DNA of 64,000 bases, taken from NCBI GenBank assembly GCA_946403855.1, contig CAMJBH010000007.1:43835-107834 (forward strand), given 5' to 3'. Of the stretch, positions 15,753-25,269 are shown piece after piece. The position numbers and the translations under genes were made by a program. Below the pieces are notes generated by a model. The model was given only the letters and a program-made list of their open reading frames with translations. It was not told the DNA's origin and searched no databases. Within the stretch, counting starts at the first letter, position 1; each line of letters starts with the position of its first letter. This DNA is from an uncultured Bacteroidales bacterium (GTDB lineage Bacteria; Bacteroidota; Bacteroidia; Bacteroidales; UBA932).

Positions 15753-17471
15753 CTAATATCCTGGATTCTGGGTCAGGTTAGGACATACCACCCTCTCGTT
15801 TTCGGGGATAGGGAAGAGGTATTCACGAGGCACAAAAGCACCACGCTGATTGATGGTAAAGTATTCTTTGTAGTTTTCGATGTCCGCAATGCTGATGGCG
15901 GAACTTGCCGTCATGTGCGGACGGAAATCCTTGGGCCAGGGCCAGTAGCCGGTAGCCTCGTTCTTGGCACTCTGTTCGTTGCCGGGCAGACCGTAAATGG
16001 GCATGGTGAAGCACTCTTCGGCCATTCTCCAGCGCATGACATCGAACCAGCGGCGGTTTTCCCACGCGAGCTCGCAGCGGCGCTCGTTGCGGATAATCTT
16101 ACGCAGGGCCGTCTGGTTGGTCTCGGTGATGGCGGGATACTTCGAGGTTTCTTCGACCTTGCATTTGTAGGCACGTGCGCGGATGCTGTTCACGGCGTTG
16201 AAAAGGCTGGCGTCGATCTCGCCGAGCTCCATCTTGGATTCGGCATACATGAGCAGCACGTCTCCGTAGCGGATGATGCGCATGGGAGTGTCCGTCAGAC
16301 GGTCGTCTATCCATTCCTCATCAATGCCCTTCTTGAGCACCAGTCCGTTGTAGGAGCAGTCCTTGGACACGGGCTTGGTGTCGTTGTTCTTGACCATCTT
16401 GCCGGTAGAGACCTGCAGGGTCTGGGTGGCGCTGGGACGGGGGTTGTAGACATAGTCCATGAACTCGGAGTCGAAGGGAACGATGAGCTCGCTCAGGCGG
16501 GGATCCCTGTTGGCGAAGGGATGGGCTGGGTCGTACAGAGGGGAATCCTCCACGTTCTTGCCGTCCGTGCAGGTGTAGGCAAAGAACAGCTGCCATGTGG
16601 GCTGGGCCACGGAGGTGCCGCCGTTGTTGCGGGGATAGAAGCTTCTGGTGGCAGCCTCGTCGTAGGAGTGGATGCCGAGCTCGTTGGATGCAGGCAGCAC
16701 GAAGATGAATTCGGGGCTCGTCTTGGTCTTGGAAAGGAAGAGCTCGCGGTAGTCTTCATGCAGGGAATATACTCCCAGGTCCATGCAGGCCTTGGCCGCG
16801 TCGGCGCAGGTGCGCCAGTCGTTCATGAACAGGGCTGCGCGAGCCTTCATTGCAAGAGCTGCGCCCTTGGTGGCGCGCTGGGCCTTAGTGTAAGAAACCG
16901 GGAGAGCGTCGGCAGCGTCGTCGAAGTCCTTGTAAATCTGCTCCAGGATGTAGTTGCGGTCCGTACGTCCCATCTTGTAGGCGTCCTCCAGGGTGATGTA
17001 CTCATCGTAGTAAGGCACATCTCCGTAGAGGGTGATGAGATAGGTGTAGAACGACGCCCTGAAGAACTTGGCCTCGCCCTCATATTGGCGTATCTGATCA
17101 TCGGAGAGGTTCTCCTTGGCCTTGTCCAGGCTCTGTATGATAGTGTTGGCACGGGCTATGCCCTTGTAGTAGGCCGCCCAGTGCTTGGCGCCTTCGCCCC
17201 ATGTGGTGGAGATGGTGCCTCCAAGCCAGTCATAGGTCTGGGTACGCTGGTTCCAGTCGTCGGTCCAACGGTCGGTGGGCCAGAGGCGCCACGCCTCGGT
17301 GTACCACATGGAAGGGGAGTACAGGGCGTTGAGCGATACTTCGAGCTCCTGGGCCGTCGAGTACCAGTTCTCGCTGGAACCCTGGCTCTTGGGGCTGAGG
17401 TCGAGGTTCACGCAGGAACTCATCAGAGCTGCTGCAGCGAATGCGGTGAATATATATTTTTTCATTGTCAT
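15753..17471 (-). CDS. SusD/RagB-family surface substrate-binding lipoprotein
   Basis: This 572-residue SusD-like lid protein partners the SusC transporter at 18905. The lipoprotein signal is MTMKKYIFTAFAAAALMSSC. The helical N-terminal part has TPR-like segments ('WAAYYKGIARANTIIQSLDKA', 'EAKFFRASFYTYLITLYGDVP'). The C-terminal RagB/SusD part shows 'DVLLMYAESKMELG...LFNAVNSIRARA' and 'RRCELAWENRRWFDVMRW'. It ends with a typical 'PIPENERVVCPNLTQNPGY'. It starts 12 bases after the BACON protein gene. The substrate is not evident; no glycosidase is in the operon. Confidence 0.96.
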   Translation of the reverse strand: MTMKKYIFTAFAAAALMSSCVNLDLSPKSQGSSENWYSTAQELEVSLNALYSPSMWYTEAWRLWPTDRWTDDWNQRTQTYDWLGGTISTTWGEGAKHWAAYYKGIARANTIIQSLDKAKENLSDDQIRQYEGEAKFFRASFYTYLITLYGDVPYYDEYITLEDAYKMGRTDRNYILEQIYKDFDDAADALPVSYTKAQRATKGAALAMKARAALFMNDWRTCADAAKACMDLGVYSLHEDYRELFLSKTKTSPEFIFVLPASNELGIHSYDEAATRSFYPRNNGGTSVAQPTWQLFFAYTCTDGKNVEDSPLYDPAHPFANRDPRLSELIVPFDSEFMDYVYNPRPSATQTLQVSTGKMVKNNDTKPVSKDCSYNGLVLKKGIDEEWIDDRLTDTPMRIIRYGDVLLMYAESKMELGEIDASLFNAVNSIRARAYKCKVEETSKYPAITETNQTALRKIIRNERRCELAWENRRWFDVMRWRMAEECFTMPIYGLPGNEQSAKNEATGYWPWPKDFRPHMTASSAISIADIENYKEYFTINQRGAFVPREYLFPIPENERVVCPNLTQNPGY

Positions 17472-17483
17472 TGCTGTTAGAGA

Positions 17484-18893
17484 TTATTCTACAACCTTGA
17501 TCATAGGATGCTCCTTGACGGAGTAGTGAGGAGTGTTTGCGTTGCAGTCCTCGCCGGCGAAACGCAGGGCGTGGGATTTGTTGATCAGAGTCACGGGAGC
17601 GCCGTCCATGCAACCGGCATTGGATGTGGCCGTGATGCGGAATATCGCGGCCTCGGTGTCTTTGGAGAGCGTGACCACGGGGTTGATGACGGTGTTGGTC
17701 TGGTTGCCGGCCCCGTCGGCATAGGTAAGTTCGACGTTATACTTGAATCCGTCGCCTTCCTTGGCGGTTCCTGCCACTTTCCACTCGTCACCGTCGAGAT
17801 ACTCGACCAGCCAGTACTTCATGACAAAGAAGTTGTTGGGCCTGAGCACGAAGTAGAGCGAAAGCTTGGTGCCGGCGGCCAGGGGTGCCTCGTTCTCGGT
17901 GTACGCGGTCCAGAGGATGTAGTCGTCTTTGTAGGTACCGTACACGACCGGTTCGCCATAGCTTCCGATGGCCCTCTTGCAACGTTTGTGGGCCGCATCC
18001 AAAATGCCTGCGGCGGCCTTGTCGATGCCGTTGTAGTACTCCAGACGGCCCTTCCCGGACACGTTGGGCTCTACCCAAAGGCCTCCGTTGCCGGGAGCGT
18101 CCGCCAGATCGTCAGCCGTGGCTTCGTTGAAGTGCGCGGCCAGGATATCCACCTGGCTGGTGGCAAAGTACCACTCGGCGAGCACGGTGCCGGGAGCGGG
18201 CTTGATGGCCTCTTTCTCATCTTTCGCTGCCTCCTGGGTGAGTGTGATTGTGTAAGAATTGTTGCGAACCTCGGTTGAGGTGGTGCTCACGGTCAGCGTG
18301 GCGGAAACCTCCGTTTTTGCGGTATTGGCAGGGAATTTCACGGTCACGGTTGCATTGCCGCTGCCTGATGCCGGGTCGGGGACGAATGCCGTGTTGCTGC
18401 TGGTGATAGTCCAAGCAACTGCGTCGTCTGCTGTCACGCTGATGATTGCAGAAGTCTCTTTTGCCGCCACGGATAAGCTTTCGGGACCTGCAGAGAAGTC
18501 TTTATACACAATAGGTTCGGCATCTTTCTCGCTGCCGTCCTGCACCACGTCAAAGCTGGTGACAGAAATATTGAGCTCTTTGTCGATGACGGAAAGGCGA
18601 GCGGCGCGGGCCACTGCCGAAGGGTTGGCCTTGGCGGTTACGGTTACCACGCTGTCGGCCTGTGAGACGCTCAGCCAGTCGGCGGTCTTAGGCACCGACA
18701 CGGTGAATGCGGGGCTGCGGTGCACGGTGGCGGTGAGAGTACCTCCCTCGGCGGGGATCCTGTCCGTTGTGGACAGTTCCACGCTTGCCCGGCTGCCGGC
18801 ATATTCAGAGACCTCGTTTTCGGGGTTGATGGCCGGCGTGCAGGCGGCTAATGTAAGAGCCGCGCAGAGGAATATGCTAATATACTTTTTCAT
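17484..18893 (-). CDS. BACON-domain surface lipoprotein
   Basis: The 469-residue lipoprotein (signal 'CAALTLAAC') has a first BACON-like domain (about 35-125: 'LTATVHRSPAFTVSVPKTADWLSVSQADSVVTVTAKANPS') and a second Ig-like repeat (130-225: 'IISVTADDAVAWTITSSN'). A C-terminal domain of ~240 residues follows with no name I recognise. BACON domains usually act as spacers or mucin/glycan-binding modules on surface proteins. Its place between SusC and SusD is unusual: SusD normally follows SusC directly. It starts 11 bases after the SusC stop. A degraded relative of its C-terminus is found at 15624. Confidence 0.85.
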   Translation of the reverse strand: MKKYISIFLCAALTLAACTPAINPENEVSEYAGSRASVELSTTDRIPAEGGTLTATVHRSPAFTVSVPKTADWLSVSQADSVVTVTAKANPSAVARAARLSVIDKELNISVTSFDVVQDGSEKDAEPIVYKDFSAGPESLSVAAKETSAIISVTADDAVAWTITSSNTAFVPDPASGSGNATVTVKFPANTAKTEVSATLTVSTTSTEVRNNSYTITLTQEAAKDEKEAIKPAPGTVLAEWYFATSQVDILAAHFNEATADDLADAPGNGGLWVEPNVSGKGRLEYYNGIDKAAAGILDAAHKRCKRAIGSYGEPVVYGTYKDDYILWTAYTENEAPLAAGTKLSLYFVLRPNNFFVMKYWLVEYLDGDEWKVAGTAKEGDGFKYNVELTYADGAGNQTNTVINPVVTLSKDTEAAIFRITATSNAGCMDGAPVTLINKSHALRFAGEDCNANTPHYSVKEHPMIKVVE

Positions 18894-18904
18894 CTTATTC
18901 TCCG

Positions 18905-21900
18905 TTACTTAATGATACAAACAGCGACACGGTTGTCGGACGGGCTTGCGTTGGCATCCCTGTCGGTACCCGCGGCTTTGCACTCGATCCTGTCGGCGGA
19001 AATACCTGCGGCAGTAAGCATATTGGCCACTACGTCGGCGCGGTTCTCAGACAGGACCTTGTTGATTTCGGATGAACCGGTAGCGGAATCGGCATAGCCG
19101 GTTACGATAATCTTGGCTTCGGGATTATCCTTCAGTATCTGGCAGATACGGCCAAGTTTGAATGCTTCGTCAGGACGGATTTCGGATTTGCCGATGAGGA
19201 AGAACAGGTCGTCGGTGTATTCTCCCTTGAGCGAAGATACGGGAACTTCCACCTTCTTCTCCACCACTTTCTCAACTTCCTTCACAACCTCTTTGATGAC
19301 TTCCTTGACCTCAGGCTGAGCGGCCTTTACGGCCTTGGCTGCAGCAGCTGCGGCAGCAGGAGTTGCATAGGCAGCGCCGGCGGCGGAAGCTACCCTGGTG
19401 TCTCCTCCAAAGGTTACCTGCAGACCCAAAGTGAAGGTCCTGGTCATGTATGCGCTCAGGTTGGTGTAGGATTCAGGATCCCAGCCCTGGGGGAAGCGGT
19501 CGATGGAAAAAGGATCGGTGGCACTGGCATACACGCGGATGCGCTCCATGTTTATGGCCTTAACAATGCGCTCGGGGATGGTGTAGCTCAGGGTGATGTT
19601 CTTCATGCGGAAGTAACCGCCGTTGAAGAGCCAGTAGTCGGAGGTCTGCTCGTAGTCGTTCTTGGCAGAGTTGGTGAGAGTGGCGCGGGGATACAAGGCC
19701 TTGGCGTTCTGCTCGTCGGTCTTGTAGCGGCTCCAGTAGTGCTTGTCGTATTCCACGGGGAAGGTGTAGGCGTCACCGTCGCGGTAAACCATGGCCTGGC
19801 CCTTCCATGCGAGCACCTTGCCCACGCCCTGGAAAGTCATGGACAGATCCCAGTTCTTCCAGCCCAGGTTGATGTTGCCGCCGAACTGGTAATGGGGAGA
19901 CGAGCTTCCGAGGACTTCGCGGTCGTAGGTGGCATTGACGATTCCGTCGGGGACGGGATTGCCGGGGGTGCCTTCGGGACCGTTGAGGTCTTTGTATTCA
20001 ATGTTGCCGAGGCCTACGCTCGGGTAGAGTTTGGCGCTGGCAGCAAGCTGCTCGTCGGTGAGGTAAAGACCGTTGCTGCGGTAGCCGTACCATGCATTGT
20101 ATTCCACACCTTCTTTGATAATCTGGCTTCCGAGGCTCTGATAGCCGCCCAGGTTGCCCATGACGGAGGTGTAGTCGGACAGGTTGGCGCTGACGGCGTA
20201 GGTGAAGTCGCCCTTGCGGTCCTGCCAGCCGATCTGGATTTCCCAACCGTTGGTGTACATCTGGCCTATGTTGTCCTGAGGGTCGGAGTAGCCGAGCACA
20301 TCGGGGATCTTGCGGCTCAGGAGCATGCCGTAGGTGTCTTTATGATAGATGTCGCCTGTGAAGTTGAGGCGGTTGTTGAAGAAGCTCAGATCTACGCCCA
20401 AGTCCCATGTCTTGGTGGTCTCCCAGGTGATGTCGTAGATGGAGTATGCCGTCTGGGCCGCCGTCATGACGGAAGCGATGCTGGTGGGAGAGTCGTACAT
20501 AGGCACGGTGCCGAAGGCGATAAGGCTCTGGTAAGGATAGTTACCTATGCGCTCGTTACCAAGCGTACCATAAGATGCACGGATCTTAGCAAAGTTCAGT
20601 ACTCCTCCGCCCACGATTCTCTGCATCCAGGGCTCTTCGGTCACTACCCAGCCCAGGGACACCGAAGGGAAGAATCCTCCGCGGTACTCCTTGGCAAAGC
20701 GCGAAGACTGGTCGTAACGGGCGTTTAGCTGCAGGAGGTAACGGCCCTTGTAGTCATAGGTGATGCGGCCAAAGAATGAACGGTAGGCGTTCTCGGAGGC
20801 GTTGCCCTTGGGATAAACGATGTTACCGTCGGAATCGGTGCCGATGAGATAGTTCTTGTTGGCAAGATTGAGGTAGGGATAGCCTGCGAGTTCCATGCGG
20901 TCCGATCCGGCCACCAGGCTCTCGGTGAAGTTGTAGCTGTCTTCGTAGCCGAGCATGTAGGTGGTGTGGTGGTTCTCGCCGAAGTCGGCTTTGTAGTTGA
21001 GCAGCAACTGCTTGGTGATGGTCTTGGAGTCGGTGCGGCTCTCGGTCAGGGAGTTGTAGTTGCATCCGCTCAAGGGGTTCTCGCTCAGCACGCCGGGCTC
21101 GCGGTAGTAGTAGGCCTGCTTGACGTAATCCTTCTCCTTGCTGTTGCGCAGCGACGGGGCGAACACTCCGGTGATGGTGAAATTCTTGAACGGAGTGATG
21201 ATGAGGGAGGCCTTGCCGTAGAAGGCGTCGCGCTCTGTGTTGTCGAAGCCGCCGGCATGGATGCGGGCGTAGGTGTTGGTGCCGTTGTTGCCAGGGCCCA
21301 TGGTGCCGTCGGACCAGACTGCGGCATAGATGGGGTTGTACTTGAACGCGGCCTGCACAGGGTTGACCTGGTTGTTGTTCGACAGCTTGTGGTTGAAAGT
21401 CATGTCGAAGGACGCGCTGATGAAGTTGTTGATCTTGATGTCGTTGTTCAAGCGGGCGGTGTACTGCTCCACGTTGCGGCCCACATAGAGGGCGTCTTCG
21501 TTCTCATAGGAGAGCATGGCGCGGCTCTTGATGTTCTTGTTACCGTAGCTGATGCCCACGCGGTGCTTGTGCTGGGGAGCCCATTTTGCAATCATGAGGG
21601 CGTCCCAGTCGGTCAGAGGATAGCTGTCCGGATCGAGGGCGTGGTTAGCCATGTAGTTGTTCACGAAGTCCTCTTCGTACTGGAAGTAGTCGCGGCCCTC
21701 GGGGTTGCCTGCATCGTTCCACTGGGCTTCGTTCTGAAGTTCCATGAAGCGTGTTGGGCTCACCTGCTCGGGATGGCGGGTACGGGTCAGCACGGAGAAG
21801 CTTCCGTTGTAGTCTATGCTCATCTGGCCTTCCTTGGCGCGCTTGGTGGTGATGAGGATCACACCTGCACTTGCACGGGCGCCGTAGATGGAGGCGGATG

Positions 21901-22516
21901 CAGCGTCTTTCAGGACGGTGATATTCTCGATGGCGTCAACATCCACATCGTTAATGGTGCTCACGGGCACGCCGTCAACGATGATCAGAGGGTCGGAATC
22001 GCCGATGGTGGTGATACCGCGCACGCGGATAGTAGCGCCGGCACCAGGCAGGCCGCTGGTTCTGGTGACCTGCACGCCCGGCATGGAGCCTTGGAGGGCC
22101 TGGCTGAGGCCTACGCCCTGGATGGCGGAGAGTTTGCCGCCGTCCACGGCCGCAACTGCGCCGGTGAGATCTTTCTTCTTAACTGTACCGTAACCGATGA
22201 CCACAACCTCGTCCAGGAGTTTGTTGTCATCTTGCATGGTCAGGTCAATAATCTGGCGGGTGCCTACGGTTTGCTGCACGGCTTGGAAACCTATGCAGGT
22301 AAACTCGAGCACTGCGTTTTCCGATTTGACCGTCAGGGAGTACTTGCCGTCCACGTCTGTGGTGGTGCCGTTGGTGGTTCCTTTCTCCACTACTCCGGCC
22401 CCGATCACCGCCAGACCGTCTTTATCGACGACAGTACCCGAGACCCTGATCTGTGCATTGGCGGCGATTGCGCCCAATGCAAGGGTCAAGAGTGTGATCA
22501 GAATGTGTTTTTTCAT
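18905..22516 (-). CDS. SusC-type TonB-dependent transporter fused to an OmpA domain
   Basis: The protein has 1203 residues from the ATG of 'MKKHILITLLTLALGAIAANAQ' (22516); the longer ORF start is wrong. A carboxypeptidase-regulatory-like domain comes first ('VSGTVVDKDGLAVIGAGV'), then a TonB-box region 'DEVVVIGYGTVKKKDLTG', plug and SusC barrel. The barrel ends at 'RTFTLGLQVTFGG', where normal SusC proteins stop. Here an Ala-rich linker and a K/E/V coiled stretch ('EVIKEVVKEVEKVVEKKVEV') follow, then a complete OmpA peptidoglycan-binding domain (about residues 1100-1203) with 'IIVTGYADSATGSSEINK' and 'VLSENRADVVANML', including the Asp and Arg that bind diaminopimelate. The domain would hang in the periplasm and tie the importer to the cell wall (inference). 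Confidence 0.95.
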   Translation of the reverse strand: MKKHILITLLTLALGAIAANAQIRVSGTVVDKDGLAVIGAGVVEKGTTNGTTTDVDGKYSLTVKSENAVLEFTCIGFQAVQQTVGTRQIIDLTMQDDNKLLDEVVVIGYGTVKKKDLTGAVAAVDGGKLSAIQGVGLSQALQGSMPGVQVTRTSGLPGAGATIRVRGITTIGDSDPLIIVDGVPVSTINDVDVDAIENITVLKDAASASIYGARASAGVILITTKRAKEGQMSIDYNGSFSVLTRTRHPEQVSPTRFMELQNEAQWNDAGNPEGRDYFQYEEDFVNNYMANHALDPDSYPLTDWDALMIAKWAPQHKHRVGISYGNKNIKSRAMLSYENEDALYVGRNVEQYTARLNNDIKINNFISASFDMTFNHKLSNNNQVNPVQAAFKYNPIYAAVWSDGTMGPGNNGTNTYARIHAGGFDNTERDAFYGKASLIITPFKNFTITGVFAPSLRNSKEKDYVKQAYYYREPGVLSENPLSGCNYNSLTESRTDSKTITKQLLLNYKADFGENHHTTYMLGYEDSYNFTESLVAGSDRMELAGYPYLNLANKNYLIGTDSDGNIVYPKGNASENAYRSFFGRITYDYKGRYLLQLNARYDQSSRFAKEYRGGFFPSVSLGWVVTEEPWMQRIVGGGVLNFAKIRASYGTLGNERIGNYPYQSLIAFGTVPMYDSPTSIASVMTAAQTAYSIYDITWETTKTWDLGVDLSFFNNRLNFTGDIYHKDTYGMLLSRKIPDVLGYSDPQDNIGQMYTNGWEIQIGWQDRKGDFTYAVSANLSDYTSVMGNLGGYQSLGSQIIKEGVEYNAWYGYRSNGLYLTDEQLAASAKLYPSVGLGNIEYKDLNGPEGTPGNPVPDGIVNATYDREVLGSSSPHYQFGGNINLGWKNWDLSMTFQGVGKVLAWKGQAMVYRDGDAYTFPVEYDKHYWSRYKTDEQNAKALYPRATLTNSAKNDYEQTSDYWLFNGGYFRMKNITLSYTIPERIVKAINMERIRVYASATDPFSIDRFPQGWDPESYTNLSAYMTRTFTLGLQVTFGGDTRVASAAGAAYATPAAAAAAAKAVKAAQPEVKEVIKEVVKEVEKVVEKKVEVPVSSLKGEYTDDLFFLIGKSEIRPDEAFKLGRICQILKDNPEAKIIVTGYADSATGSSEINKVLSENRADVVANMLTAAGISADRIECKAAGTDRDANASPSDNRVAVCIIK

Positions 22517-22545
22517 GCTGTTATAATTATGTTTGTTGTATGAGT

Positions 22546-24015
22546 TTATCCTAGGAAAGCTTTCTGTTCCAGCAGTATGCGGCGTACGTCCGAAGCTTCG
22601 ACGGCGCGGGGGGCGCATCCGCCTTTGACGGCCAGGGCAGCGGTTATTCCGGCGGCGTGTCCCATGGCCATGCACGGCGGCATGACCCTCACGGCTCCCG
22701 CCGCATCGGAAGTGGCGGATATGGCGCGTCCCGCCACGAGCAGGCCGTCCACCCGCTGAGGGATGAGACTGCGCAGGGGCAGGCCGTACCAGCGTCCTTT
22801 CTCTACCGTTTTGTATTCGGTGGTGTTGGCGCCGTTGCGGCCGTGTACGTCCACCGAGTTGGACGCCACGAGTATGGCGTCGTCCTGAACCACGCCCTGC
22901 AGCAGGTCGTCTGCCGTGAGGACGTATTCGCCCAAGACATGGCGGGATTCCCTTATTCCGAGGGTGGATGCCGAACTCTTGATGGTGGCGTTTTCGCAGC
23001 CGGGCACGTATTTGTGGAAGAAGTTCATGAGTTCCTGCACCTGCCTGCGGCCTTCTTTTTCTGCGGCGGACAGGCTCTCTGTGCTGGTGGCATCTACTTT
23101 AGCTATGCGGGTGCAGTTCACGGCCCATTCGTCCTCCCGCACGCCGCGGTAGATGTTCACGCTCTTGCGGGCAATGTCCCATTCGCCTGCGGCTTCGGCC
23201 TGTTCTACTCTCCAGTGGAGGGCTCTGTAGCTCACGCCGTTCACTTTGCGGAATTCGTGCAGGTGGGCTTCTATGTCGGCTGTGAGCCTGGGGGTGTCCA
23301 CGTTGTTGATGTGGAAGAAGAGGGTTGCAGGCTGCACCGTGCCAAGTTCGGGATTGCCGAAGGTGCAGGGGACGCCGGCTCTTGCCGACACGTCGCCGTC
23401 TCCGGTGGCATCTATGACCACCTTGGCGCCTATGCTGGCGAGGCCTTCCCTGCGCAGGACGCGTATTCCGGTGATTCTGTTGCCCTTGAGCATGGCATCC
23501 ACGAGCGTGGTATGGAACATGACTTTTACTCCCGCTTCATCGCACATCTGGTCCAGTACGAACTTCATGGTTTCGGGGTCGAAGGGGGTGAGATGGTCGT
23601 GGCCCTTGGTGATCCATGCGCTGAACGGGGTGCCGGCGCGGACTTCACGCGGGTGGATGGCGCCGCCCAGTGCAACCATGCGGTCCACTATTTCTTCGAA
23701 GATGCCGCGTATGATCATCTGTTCGCCGGTGGTGTCGTAGCATGTCATGAAAGGGGCTACGAGGCCTCTTGTGGCCATTCCGCCCAGGCAGTTGCCCTGT
23801 TCTACGATGAGGGTCTGCGCTCCGCAGCGGGCTGCGGCTATTGCCGCGCACACTCCTGCGGGACCTCCTCCGACCACGAGCACATCGGTGCTGCCAAGGT
23901 CGGACGCCGGATCCATGCCGGACAGGCACGATGTGGCCATGGGGCCCGTGGCACCCAGAAGGGCGCCTCCGGCAAGGGCAGCTCCGCCCGTCTTAAGAAA
24001 GTCTCTTCGTTTCAT
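22546..24015 (-). CDS. Tat-exported FAD-dependent oxidoreductase
   Basis: From ATG 24015 the 489-residue protein begins MKRRDFLKTGGAALAGG, a twin-arginine signal; the track start at 24033 is a TTG overlapping the upstream gene. The FAD_oxidored-type fold shows dinucleotide motif 'VLVVGGGPAGVCAAIAAARCG', 'GNCLGGMATRGLV', a second 'VVIDATGDGDVSARAG', and C-terminal 'VDGLLVAGRAISATSDAAGAVRVMPPCMAMGHAAG'. A possible lipobox 'ATSC' follows the signal. It is predicted to act outside the cytoplasm. It begins 4 bases after the MBL gene stop. The electron donor or acceptor substrate is unknown; family members are found in many polysaccharide loci. Confidence 0.88.
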   Translation of the reverse strand: MKRRDFLKTGGAALAGGALLGATGPMATSCLSGMDPASDLGSTDVLVVGGGPAGVCAAIAAARCGAQTLIVEQGNCLGGMATRGLVAPFMTCYDTTGEQMIIRGIFEEIVDRMVALGGAIHPREVRAGTPFSAWITKGHDHLTPFDPETMKFVLDQMCDEAGVKVMFHTTLVDAMLKGNRITGIRVLRREGLASIGAKVVIDATGDGDVSARAGVPCTFGNPELGTVQPATLFFHINNVDTPRLTADIEAHLHEFRKVNGVSYRALHWRVEQAEAAGEWDIARKSVNIYRGVREDEWAVNCTRIAKVDATSTESLSAAEKEGRRQVQELMNFFHKYVPGCENATIKSSASTLGIRESRHVLGEYVLTADDLLQGVVQDDAILVASNSVDVHGRNGANTTEYKTVEKGRWYGLPLRSLIPQRVDGLLVAGRAISATSDAAGAVRVMPPCMAMGHAAGITAALAVKGGCAPRAVEASDVRRILLEQKAFLG

Positions 24016-24019
24016 AGGT

Positions 24020-25249
24020 TTATCTGCATTCAAAAGGACCCCACTTGCAGGTGATATGGTAAGCAGGGTCTGTGTCGTCGATGGTATAGATAGTGTATGT
24101 TTTGCCGCCTTTTGCGACTCGCACTACGATGTGTCCGCTGGTGGAGGCGATACGGTCCAGGTAGTCCTTGATCAGGTTGCCTGGAGCCAGGTTGGTGAGG
24201 AATACCTTGCAGTCGGGGCTGGCGGCGAAAACAATGTCAAGAGTCTGAGGATTGGGCTGGACGTCGCGCCAAACATGGGCAAGCAGGGCGTCGGGGCGGA
24301 GCGCATTCAGCAGTTCCGGACCGTTGGCACCTTTGGTACAGTGGTGGTTGGCCTTCATCACTTCCACTTTATGGCAGACCCTGCTCACTGGCGTCTCGAT
24401 ATCAAAATAATCGTGTATGTCTTTATGGGACCACTGCAGGTCGCCACCGGAGTAGATGTCAAAGGGACCGTAGCTGAGGATGAAAGCGCAGCTCAGGGCG
24501 TTCTCGCCGGGGTAGGCTTTCGGATCTCCGATGGAGTCGAGAACGGCCTTCGAAGGCATGTCGGTAGCCCATTCGTGGCTGTCCATCGACAGGCGGTAGC
24601 GGCCGTTGGCGGCTATATTGTGCACACAGAAGCCGGGGATGTTTTTGTGCACCGGCACAATCTGGCTGTCGGAAGCCGGGTCGAAGAATTCGTAGCGTGT
24701 GCCGTTAACTTTTGCGCTCCAGTTGACGAATTTGGCAAAGTTGGCGATGTTGTCCCCGCGTGCGCTGTTGGAGGCCTTGACTTCTGTCGGGTCTCCGCGG
24801 CTAATCAGGCGTTTGTAGGGGAAGGCTGAACCCACTTCGCATAGGCTGGTGAGCCAGAAGTGGCCGTCGGGGTGCTGCGGAAGGCTTTTGGAACAGTCTC
24901 CCATGTGGTCGGTGTGATAATGGCTCAGGACGAAATAGTCGAGGCTGTCGGAAAAGTTCTTCGGCGCGAAATGCTTGATATAGTCAATGATCACCTTGCC
25001 TGAGGTGGACGTGCTGTCCGGCTTTGGGGCCGTGGGCATGTACTTGTGTTTCTTGAGCAGAGAACCTGCAGCGTCCACAAGCATGGTGGTACCGTCCGGG
25101 AACACAAAGAACATGCTTTCCCCCCGCCCTGTGTTGATGGCATGGATGTCAAGCACGCCTTCCTTCCACGGCGACAATTTTGCGGTAGGAGCGCAGGAGG
25201 CCGACAGCAAGAGTGCTGTACAAGCTATAACAAAGCTAAAATTCTTCAC
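24020..25249 (-). CDS. MBL-fold metallo-hydrolase lipoprotein 3, first gene of the SusC/D operon
   Basis: This 409-residue lipoprotein (signal 'CTALLLSASC') is a more distant paralog of the pair at 12853-15627. It lacks their TPPTPGGK linker and starts the enzyme domain at 'LSPWKEGVLDIHAINTGRGESMFFVFPDG'. Metal motifs: 'LSHYHTDHMGDC', 'IYSGGDLQWSH', 'MKANHHCTKGANG'. All three paralogs keep the same domain end (GHIVVRV...K-YTIYT/FIYTLTD...). It is expressed from the promoter at 25270-25301 and leads the operon. Its first position suggests it is made in larger amounts than the other two (inference). Confidence 0.88.
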   Translation of the reverse strand: MKNFSFVIACTALLLSASCAPTAKLSPWKEGVLDIHAINTGRGESMFFVFPDGTTMLVDAAGSLLKKHKYMPTAPKPDSTSTSGKVIIDYIKHFAPKNFSDSLDYFVLSHYHTDHMGDCSKSLPQHPDGHFWLTSLCEVGSAFPYKRLISRGDPTEVKASNSARGDNIANFAKFVNWSAKVNGTRYEFFDPASDSQIVPVHKNIPGFCVHNIAANGRYRLSMDSHEWATDMPSKAVLDSIGDPKAYPGENALSCAFILSYGPFDIYSGGDLQWSHKDIHDYFDIETPVSRVCHKVEVMKANHHCTKGANGPELLNALRPDALLAHVWRDVQPNPQTLDIVFAASPDCKVFLTNLAPGNLIKDYLDRIASTSGHIVVRVAKGGKTYTIYTIDDTDPAYHITCKWGPFECR

Positions 25250-25269
25250 TTAACAGCTATATTAACAAA

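Noticed and set aside
15750-17480. 576-residue forward ORF over susD
   Set aside because: Opposite-strand open frame caused by GC-rich codon use; the SusD protein on the other strand is unmistakable.
20966-22543. 525-residue forward ORF over susC
   Set aside because: Shadow of SusC; no recognisable domain and codon pattern is that of the complement.
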